Shown: positions 56,025-64,000 of the stretch, piece after piece
Numbering within the stretch: the stretch's first letter is position 1
Layout: the number at the start of each line of letters is the position of its first letter
Origin: Pieris napi
Taxonomy: Eukaryota > Arthropoda > Insecta > Lepidoptera > Pieridae
NCBI RefSeq assembly: GCF_905475465.1
Contig: NC_062246.1
Span: 3,064,001 to 3,128,000, forward strand
Direction of reading: 5' to 3'
Length of the DNA stretch: 64,000 bases
The notes under the pieces: generated by a model
The model's input: the letters and a program-made list of their open reading frames with translations, nothing else
The model's database searches: none
What the model was told of the DNA's origin: nothing
Position numbers and translations under genes: made by a program

Positions 56025-56275
56025 GAGCAGTGTTGGCCTAGTGGCTCAGCGTGTGTCTCATCCCTGAGGTCGTCGGTTTGAAACCCGGCTGTGCACCAAT
56101 GGACTATGTCTGTGCGCATTTAACACTCGCTCACACTGTGATGGAAATCGTGAGGAAACGGGCATGTCTTAGACTCAAAAAGTCGACGGGGTGTGTCTGT
56201 CATATAATGGTGATCACCTACTTGCCTATTAGAACAAAACTATCACGTAAGAGATAAGTTGTTGTAGTACCACTG
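56025..56275 (+). mobile_element. tRNA-derived SINE, family 1
   Basis: The A box TGGCCTAGTGG is intact. The B box reads GGTTTGAAACC and is probably weakened. The body is slightly shortened, with tail GTTGTAGTACCACTGG. Confidence 0.88.
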
Positions 56276-57098
56276 GTAAGTAAAAATGGAAAAAGGTTTG
56301 TGTAGAAGTCATATACAAGAAGTAACACAGATTTTGAAATTCAGAAACCAACATGAAAACAATATGAACTATAAATAGCAAAGGTGCATATAAATTGCTT
56401 AGCCGCGCTTCTCAGTGACAAGGGTTGACCTCTCAGTATGACGAAAGAATGTATTTCCCAGCGTGGGAATATCTGTATTTCATTTCAAGTCAAAGGAACA
56501 TGATATATGAGTTAAGTTTCTCGAATGAGGTCGAAAAGCGACAGATTCAGCAGATCATAGAAATATCGAAGTAAATTGTGTGGAAAGTTAATAACTTTTA
56601 TCGTTTTGTATCTCGGGTGTAAATTTGGTGGTATGACAGAGGCTTGGCCTAATAATAAAGTCCCTCATATAGATGTTATTTCTTTATAAACCAATGGTAG
56701 GCAATAAATAACCGTACTTTACTTTTCATAAGAAAGCCGCCAAACTAGACGCTTTAGGCTTGGGTGCGTCGGAATTAAAAGGCTTTTAACTAAATTAATA
56801 ATAAATCCTGTAGCGTTACAATCTAAAATTTAAAGTTTTGTTTATGGATATGGATCCATACACATACATAAACAATATATAGAATGGTCTATATATTGTT
56901 TACTATAACTTTCCAGAAAACTCAAGTTTCTTTTTCTAATAATTTATTGTCGAAATCACAAATATATAGCTAAACAAACAATGATGTCTATGCAATACAA
57001 ATGATACGGTTAACATTACTTTATGTGTACATATTTAGTTTAATAATAAAACACGAAAAGCCTCTGTCATCTTATAAAAACTTAAGACGTATTTTTCG
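56276..57098. other. AT-rich sequence, nothing identified
   Basis: A TATATATTGTTTA-containing inverted repeat lies at about 56870-56905 (ACAATATATAGA / TCTATATATTGT). No gene. Confidence 0.45.
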
Positions 57099-57142
57099 CC
57101 ATGGTTACGATGTGTTTTCGATGAATCGGTAACCATGGTAAC
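57099..57142. promoter_or_regulatory. RFX X-box-like palindrome
   Basis: GTAACCATGGTAAC at 57129-57142 fits the X-box consensus GTNRCC-N0-3-RGYAAC bound by RFX factors at ciliary gene promoters. An inverted half, CCATGGTTAC, at 57099-57108 pairs with it as a 10-bp stem. No adjacent gene was found. Confidence 0.35.
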
Positions 57143-57951
57143 ATACATGTTTTATATTAACTACTTTCTTTAAAATTACGTCAATTACTATTTTTTCGAC
57201 GACTTAAAAATACTTTTAAGCAACTATAATCTTGCAGTTGTCGAATTAAGTTTATATAATGGTAGATTATAACATTTTTTCTTCTTACAATATCACAAAA
57301 AAATCCGACTTCGCAGGAATTATAATCTCTTATACAATAATTATGGTTAATAAGTAATATTATATTGACTTAATTTTCTGCAATATCAGTAAATAACTTA
57401 GACTAAGGTCACGTTCACTATCAGTCTTGTGTTCTATAATGTTTTGACACTATGTTCGTGTGTCCGAAATACCGTACTTGCACTTATATTCACTACACTA
57501 GTTTTAGTAACTCAATAGGTTTAGTTCTCTTTAGGCGTCTAGTTCCTGTTGCATTTATTTATTATTATATTGTCTCAGCATTGTAATTTAATATCAAACT
57601 TTTTATATTAATCTTAGTACTTAAGCGCTATATAAGTGAAGAAATGTACTAACAATTCAATAGCTTGATACTTTTTACAAGAATAAGATATTATATTACA
57701 AAGACTTAAGTTATTCACCTGAAACAGTATCGCGGGACTACGGCTAAGACCAAGTCTTGATAGCTTGTGTGAATTATAAAGCATTGTTGTTTCATTCTGG
57801 CCACTTTGCTTTTCATTAAAGAGTGAAGGCAATTTAGGAGATTTCTAATTAATCTTCTTTGTATCTTGTATTTTGAGTGTAATTGAAATGTTCGTGGCTG
57901 GGTATTACAGTATCATTTGCCGGATTTGTTTATTAAGTAATTGTAATTAGC
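57143..57951. other. AT-rich sequence, nothing identified
   Basis: A minus frame at 57614-57832 has no recognisable domain. Confidence 0.4.
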
Positions 57952-58083
57952 TAACGCCTGCAAATATAGGGGTAGGCTCCGAATATGATTTTGTCCCATT
58001 CGGTGTCGAGACCCTTGGTCCGTGGGGTCCTAGCGCTATAAGGATTTTTATGGAAATATCAAAAAGGTTAGTCGACATCATAG
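57952..58083 (-). other. Short open frame in a GC-rich island, unknown
   Basis: The minus-strand ATG at 58083 opens 43 codons to TAA. The second half (LGPHGPRVSTPNGTKSYSEP) lies in GC-richer DNA and looks less random than the first. It could be the end of an exon or a transposon scrap; no family is recognised. Confidence 0.2.
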
Positions 58084-58482
58084 TTACAAGAAAATATGAC
58101 ATCACAAATACACATCAATTATATGAGAACATAAGTAATCTATTAAAACAAACAAACTAAAAAAAATAATAAAAATGTGTGCGTGTACTAGGTGTACACA
58201 CGTAAGAAGTGAAACTTCTTTATGACCTTATTTTTCGAAAAATGATCTACTATATTATGCAACTTAACGAAATTGGTTAAATAAAGTTTAACAAAAGGCT
58301 TTTATTATCATAGACATGAATACAAATACAATTATTTCATTTTACCTTATTACTACTAACAATATTACAGAATTTCAATTATTGTAATAGAATTATTACT
58401 ATCATTGTTATCGTTATTATATATTTTTGTTATTAATGGCTTCGAATCTCTTCGGATCAACCGTGGTAGGGACAAGAAAACG
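58084..58482. other. AT-rich sequence, nothing identified
   Basis: No supported feature. Confidence 0.45.
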
Positions 58483-58795
58483 ATGGCGCGTAACCGAAAA
58501 ACGTGACGATTTGCTACAAAATTTCTCCCATACGTCGATAAAAAATTCATTCTAACGCCGATAAAGAAGTTTGACTTCAAAAAGCAACATGGCGCGTAAC
58601 CGAAAAACGTGACGATTTGCTACAAAATTTCTCCCATACGTCGATAAAGAACTTTCATTCCAACGCCGATAAAGAAGTTTGACTTCAAAAAGCAACATGG
58701 CGCGTAACCGAAAAATGTGACGCGTAACGAAAAAATGTTACACTAAAATTTTTTCCAACCCCGATAAAGAAGTTTCACTTCAATAATCATTAAAA
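58483..58795 (+). repeat. Tandem repeat, 106-108-bp unit, about 2.9 copies
   Basis: Units start ATGGCGCGTAACCGAAAAAC at 58483, 58589 and 58697 and contain CGTGACGATTTGCTACAAAA and CGCCGATAAAGAAGTTT. The third unit has an internal deletion. The first two are nearly identical, suggesting recent duplication. Confidence 0.9.
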
Positions 58796-59223
58796 ATAAA
58801 ATAAAACCTAAACATAATGAAATGAATGAATTATTAAAGAAATAATAAACAATAGTCAGTCTCCAATAACCACGGTTGTTGAAAAGTACTTACTAGAAAC
58901 GTCAAGTTATGTAAAATAGCGTAAGCGTAAACTAAAATACGTAAAATAATAATATAAAAATAAAGATACTTTAATTCCATACTCTGAAAGTATTACAAAA
59001 CAATTGGGTGTTAGTTTTGTTATTATACTAGTTTGTCTACGTTACTTATTGTTTTTCCATTACTTCGTGTTCTGCAGTATATACTTTCCATTTGGATATA
59101 TTCTTTGCTTCCTCCATCTATTTCTCCTCAACTAAAACACGTACACGTACATAACGTTAATGAGGGTTTTCAGTTAATTATAACGTTTTATTCCCTTATT
59201 CCAATTAAAAGGCAATATTATTA
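58796..59223. other. AT-rich sequence, nothing identified
   Basis: No supported feature. Confidence 0.45.
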
Positions 59224-59591
59224 TCTAATATATATATAAAATTCTCGTGTCACAATGTTCGTTCCCTCTCCTAACTCCTAACTCCTCCGAAACGGTTGGA
59301 CCGAATCTTATGAAATTTTTTATGCATATTCAATAAGTCTGAATCGGCTACTATGTATCTTTCAAATCCCTAAGTGACAGAAGGTCCACCCCACAATTTT
59401 ATTTCACAATTTTTATGTTGGTTTTATTTCTATATGTATGCTGTATATACAAAAATACATACAACCCTTAATTTTCATCCCTCTACGATCAAACCCTATT
59501 TAATTATTGTAGATAGTTATTTTTATGAAACTAAAAAAATGTTTCCTAGAAATAATATACAAGGCAAAACAACGTTTGCCGGGTCAGCTAG
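59224..59591 (+). mobile_element. Non-autonomous Helitron, family 1 (Lep1-like)
   Basis: A|TCTAATATATATATAAAATTC start; hairpin GGCAAA-ACAACG-TTTGCC; end GGGTCAGCTAG|T. Fully diagnostic Helitron ends. The best-preserved copy of the family here, with a duplicated CTAACTCCTAACTCCT near its 5' end. Confidence 0.92.
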
Positions 59592-59965
59592 TAATCTATA
59601 TATTACTCAGCAAATTACAACGAACGCGCTGTCTAGTGTACATAAGCAATCTTTTAAAATCCATGTAAGGGTAAATTATTTTATATTTTGGTAAACGGAA
59701 GAAAACGCGTTGGTCGGTTGCTTTATGTTTCAACAGGAATTTTGGTTGAGTGAGATAGCGTGAAATCCGATTATACTGTGGTAGACTTATATACTTTGAA
59801 ATGAATGAAAATTCGTTTTGAAAACTAAACTGTAATGCTAGAATATAACCGACTGAGATGTAATTGCTTAAACAGTTTCTATAATTAAAACATTATTTTA
59901 TTTATGTGAGTTCTGTATTATCCTGATCGCAATAGATCGGAACATTGCCAGTGATGATAAAAAAA
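59592..59965. other. AT-rich sequence, nothing identified
   Basis: No supported feature. Confidence 0.45.
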
Positions 59966-60246
59966 ATCAGTTGCGCTACAGTCTTAAGGTCTTGGCCTCA
60001 GATTTCTGAATCTGTTTCATGATCATTTTTAAATCTAATAGGCAAGTAAGATCAGCCTCCAGTGCCTGATACACGCCGTCGACTTTTTGGGTCTAAGACA
60101 TGTCGGTTTCCTCACGATGTTTTCCGTCACCGTTCGAGCAAATGTTAAATGCGCACATAGAAAGTCCATTGGTGCACAGCTTGGGATCGAACCTATGACT
60201 TCAGGTATGAGAGTCGCACGCTGAAGCCACAAGGCCAACACTGCTC
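59966..60246 (-). mobile_element. tRNA-derived SINE, family 1, full length
   Basis: Tail ATCAGTTGCGCTACAGTC, body with CGCCGTCGACTTTTTGGGTC, B box inverse GGGATCGAACC, and head CCACAAGGCCAACACTGCTC on plus. Good preservation. Confidence 0.9.
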
Positions 60247-60315
60247 GATGTTAATTAAAAATATAGTTTTGAGTAAAGAATTTTTTTTTTGTAAAGACAA
60301 TTCACACAAATTGAC

Positions 60316-60515
60316 CGAGTCCCATGCTAAGCTGGTGAAGCTTGTGTTATGGGTATATTATAGATAGATAGACATATAAATACATATTTAAACACCCAAG
60401 ACCTAAGCACAACACCAAATGCTCATCACATCGATGTTCGTCTCAGCCGGGGATCGAACCCAGGACCCTTGGATTCGCAGTCATGGGTACTAACCACTAG
60501 ACCAATGAGTCGTCC
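60316..60515 (-). mobile_element. tRNA-derived SINE, family 3
   Basis: The minus-strand head (60440-60515) has TTGGTCTAGTGGTTAGTA (D-arm/A-box) and GGGTTCGATCCCCGG (B box/T-arm). The body (CATCGATGTGATGAGCATTTGG...) ends near CATAACACAAGC. A GATAGATAGA run lies at 60361-60370. The anticodon arm does not fold as in a real tRNA. Confidence 0.7.
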
Positions 60516-62261
60516 AATGTTTATAATGTTCTATTTATCGCCACGAAAATCAAACTCAGGTTAAATTAACGACGCGTACTAGTTTATGAATTCACGTAAT
60601 ATTCTAAAAATATGTCTGGAATACTCCGAAATTTAGAACAGCGAACAAATTAGTACAGCGAAATGACTTAGCAAATACCAAAACAAGTTATATGAGAACT
60701 GGAAGTCTGTACTTTCCTATTTCATGTTAATAACACGAGAATAGATCGTGGCGGCAATTTCTCCAGTACAGCCTTTAAATAGGTAGTAATTGGTAAAGAG
60801 GACTATACATACCTGTATACTTAACATTAAAAAAAATATTAACCTCTAAACACAACGTAAAAATTGTATAGCGTACTTTAAAAGTACTTTAAAATTTTAA
60901 AAGTAGGAGTTAATTGTAATGCAAGAAAGATAAAAAAAAGTGTTACAAAACTGAAGCCTTCTTTATAAAATTATTCCTTCCGAGATATTTTTTACGTTTT
61001 TCAACATTGTTTGTGCTAAGTAAAAACATTATCAACTATTCGCTATAGTCAGAATAAGCATTTTAATGACCCTTGGAAATAATTGTAAAATTTCAAAATC
61101 TTTGCTTTATAAACACGGTTACAAATTAAACCCACTTATCCTTTAGCTTTCCAGCACGTTCTTAAACTTCATGTAATGTTGATTACCAAAAAACGCGGGT
61201 AAGAGGGTAAGTTACGATGCCACATTTCGTCTGATAGTGATTGGTAGCCTCTAGTCAAATCACAGACACGCGAGACTATTACCAAAACAAATGAGACACG
61301 CCATCCTTTGTTCTTTTGTTTTACATTTCATAAGCGTGATGTTAACAAGTTTACGGAAATGAATATATTAAAACGTTTATTATAACCTTTTCATTTTATC
61401 TGTTTTAATAACCTTGCATGAAATAAACGATTCATTTGTTTGGCTTGTGGTGTAAAGAAATTATATTTATATAAATAACTTTGATCTTTTATTTCTACAG
61501 GTATGTTTTCGGAACTGTAATTTCTTACGCTTTTTACACAAACTTGCCTATATTGTTCCATTTATCAAATAACACGTACGCAGTACTACTAAGCTTATCT
61601 TTCCATAAATCTGGTCTCATACAAGTAATTTGAAGGTAAAATACGAGTGATTCAAGTATATTGTAGCACTTTACACCTCGAGATGAGAATGCGAATGTTC
61701 GCGGGTAAATAAAGCGTTTAATGAGTGCTTAATGAAACTCGGGTTATGAAATATGACGGTGAGTTATGAGCGCGTCATCGCGAGATACTGTGCTTATCAA
61801 TTAATGTTCTGCATATTTATGGTTTTAATGTTTAAAGGTATTTTTAAGTTTAAAATACTGATACAAAAATTATGTATATTTACGAGTTTCCTCTGTTAGA
61901 TATAAGATGGAGTACTTTTGACTTTCCTTTGTTTTGATGGGATAACTGGTGAATAGTTTATAACTAACTAGTATTACAAACTGATTGAAAAAAAACACAA
62001 TGGTATTATGCTTTGTTGACGTAAAATAAAAGTGTATAAAAGGAATATAAGACGCAAATGAAAATATATTTTCTTTACAGTACATACATAGTCATCACAC
62101 TGGACCTTCAGACATGTTTAAATTATTCAAGATCAATTCTATAGACCTTCGTTTCTGCTGAAACCGATAGGAATTTCTTGACCTCACTGGACTATATAAA
62201 TTTTGAAATATTAATTAAAATAGCATGTCCATGTGAATGGTGATAATCACTTTCTGAAAAA
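60516..62261. other. AT-rich sequence, nothing identified as a gene
   Basis: The block 61190-61330 resembles 49980-50080 (see findings). A minus frame at 61870-62085 has no domain. Confidence 0.45.
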
Positions 62262-62480
62262 ACAGTAGCGCTACAATCTTCGGACTCTTTGTTTCCTAGA
62301 TCATTTTATTATTATTATTATTATTCCTGTTATGGCCTTTGACAAGTATGTGATTAGTTTGTGTAAATAAATTTTTTAATCGATATATATAGACAGAACA
62401 TGGCAATTCCAGCATGTCTGCGCTGGTTTGAACCCAAGATCTCTAAGTTGAGAGCCGCGCGCTTTAATCTAATACTGCTT
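62262..62480 (-). mobile_element. tRNA-derived SINE, family 1, heavily decayed
   Basis: The tail GTAGCGCTACAATCTTCGGAC and a head relic (GGTTTGAACCCAAGATCTC, then GAGAGCCGCGCGCTTTAA) bracket an unrecognisable middle. An ATT trinucleotide run lies at about 62308-62323. Confidence 0.5.
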
Positions 62481-63112
62481 ACTATGTTTTGTTGTGAATT
62501 GAGCCAAGATAGCCAATTTCATGTAAAAAGTATTCAAAGCTGTAGCGTCTGTCACACAACAAGATTATGTCTGAAAATCCTACATCTTTATCACATATTG
62601 AATTATCTCGAACATGGAGGGCTTAGTAGAAAATTACACGGTAAAAGCGGCAACAGCTTTTAGTGGAGTTTAGTAAGATAACACGTCAGTGAAGGCCATT
62701 AGACGCATCGCTTTTGAGATAGGTCTTGGCCCGAACTCAAAGGGCCACTTCGCAGTATTTTCATCCTACATGACATAGTATAATCTACTATAACAAATGA
62801 TCCTCTAGTGAACGCTCCATCCTTTTTAGGTGCAGCCATGTTTATGCAAGCAATATTGAGTGGATTCTCATCAACGAGAATGTATTTTCATGTTACACTT
62901 TGTGATACCTTTTTAAAACTGGGGATATAAATTTGATTGGAGTTTAGAAGTTTACGTATAAACCGATATAATGAAATGAGGGTAGCAATTTACAGTTTAA
63001 GAAGACGTTAACGCGAAAAATTAAACAAATGATTTTACTATTAAGATATTTGGTACATTGTACTTAAAACTGTTCCCAAATCTTACACATTGTAATGCTT
63101 TTTTATAACGAA
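62481..63112. other. Unannotated sequence
   Basis: No supported gene. 62660-62790 is somewhat less AT-rich. Confidence 0.4.
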
Positions 63113-63522
63113 CTAGCGGACCCGACAGACGTTGTCCTGTCTTAACTATGAATATTGATTTCAAATTGGTATAATTAATAAAAAAATATTTCAGAAACAA
63201 AGTGTTTATTATTCTAATGCTTTATTTATTAACTCCGATCGAAGCATTTATTTAAACGGTATTCATTTTTCTTACATCCTCTTTGACGATATTTGCAGCA
63301 CGCATTCTGTCAATGTTATGTCAAACGCCATAAGGTTACATCAAAAAGTTCGAATTGTATGGTGGTTAAATTTTCAAATTTTCCGCGCAATTTTTTTCTT
63401 TTATAAGAACCTTCTCCTGACAATTACAAACACAACAAAAAAAAATCTGACAAATCGGTCAAGCCGTTTTCATGTTATGTCGTGACAACGGAAAACGGGT
63501 TTCATTTTTATATATATATAGA
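63113..63522 (-). mobile_element. Non-autonomous Helitron, family 3
   Basis: Minus strand: A|TCTATATATATATAAAAATG start, CCGTTTTCCGTTGTCACGAC 5' block, 3' hairpin GACAG-GACAACGT-CTGTC, then GGGTCCGCTAG|T. All four Helitron end features are present. Confidence 0.88.
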
Positions 63523-64000
63523 TAACAAAGTTTTATGTTTTCCAAATTTGACGGCATTACGTTTACGCGCGTAATTGAACTTCTATTGATGAAATTTATG
63601 TCAAAATTTTCAATTATCTAACTAGAATTTCAATTATTATTATTTATCGTCCTTGACAGTCTGTAGGGTTGGCATGACAAAACCAATATTTCCACATGAC
63701 TTACCTGACTAATTCAGACAAAGCTTGGCTATATTTCCCTGGCTATATTATTACCTATAGTCAGTACTTGAGCTGCTGTTAAGAGCACTTGAGTTGACAT
63801 CGATGTGTTGGTCAACCCTCTTAGACGTCATGAATAAGCGATGGTGACTGATTGCACGCTATGGTGATACAAAGACCATTCGTAACTGAAATATATCTAT
63901 TTAAGTACAGCGATAAACCTAAATAGTATATTTAGAAATAGAAAGTATTAAGTGAAATCTACACTTATATTATAAAGCTTGTTCGAGCTGAGTCGATTTG
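63523..64000. other. Unique sequence at the right edge
   Basis: It contains a copy of the ATGAATAAGCGAT...ACTGATTGCACG block (63830-63858) and a minus-strand donor-like CAG|GTAAGT near 63706. The frame before that donor is too short to call. Confidence 0.35.

Noticed and set aside
60440..60515. tRNA gene on the minus strand
   Set aside because: The anticodon arm does not fold properly, and the sequence continues into a SINE body.
1..64000. CRISPR arrays, bacterial operons, rRNA genes
   Set aside because: No regularly spaced short repeats, ribosome-binding-site-led gene runs or rRNA motifs were seen.

Overview
The window looks like non-coding DNA from a moth or butterfly (Lepidoptera). This is inferred from its content: AT-rich sequence, many copies of one tRNA-headed SINE ending in a 'GTAGCGCCACTGA' tail, several TC...CTAG Helitron families, CR1/Jockey-type LINE debris with (TTGAATT)n tails, and no long multi-exon gene that I can recognise. 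There are no bacterial features, no rRNA genes, no CRISPR array and no tRNA gene I would trust.

Layout. 1-965 is the 3' end of a Ty3/gypsy LTR retrotransposon (integrase tail, polypurine tract, 3' LTR). 966-28,000 is mostly unique AT-rich DNA carrying SINEs, a 223-bp MITE with a CAG target duplication, a three-unit tandem repeat, Helitrons and LINE fragments. 28,009-33,157 holds the only large intact coding unit, a two-ORF non-LTR retrotransposon. 34,483-41,907 is a Helitron-rich stretch that includes a 1.43-kb near-perfect foldback element nested in a Helitron. 42,000-64,000 is a mosaic of SINEs, MITEs, a dead mariner transposase, minisatellites and unique DNA.

Host genes. I see two short candidate first exons, both on the minus strand, each found as an ATG-led open frame running into a good splice donor. 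The one at 49,330-49,400 encodes a serine-rich start with an EH1-like heptad, as in some homeobox or forkhead repressors. The one at 4,644-4,689 encodes a signal peptide ending in a phase-1 donor. No later exons could be identified, so the window may lie in large introns or between genes. Unique islands with CRE, X-box, octamer and homeodomain-type motifs fit regulatory DNA but are only suggestive.

Most interesting signals. In the LINE, ORF1 ends in a -1 slippery heptamer T_TTA_AAT directly before its UAG. The ORF2 frame is closed just upstream of that heptamer and open from its first base. The only nearby ORF2 ATG lies downstream of the endonuclease's first catalytic Asn. This points to ORF1-ORF2 fusion by ribosomal frameshifting, or at least to non-AUG entry into ORF2. 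The 1.43-kb foldback, with G-quadruplex-capable runs in both arms, is the second strong structural find.
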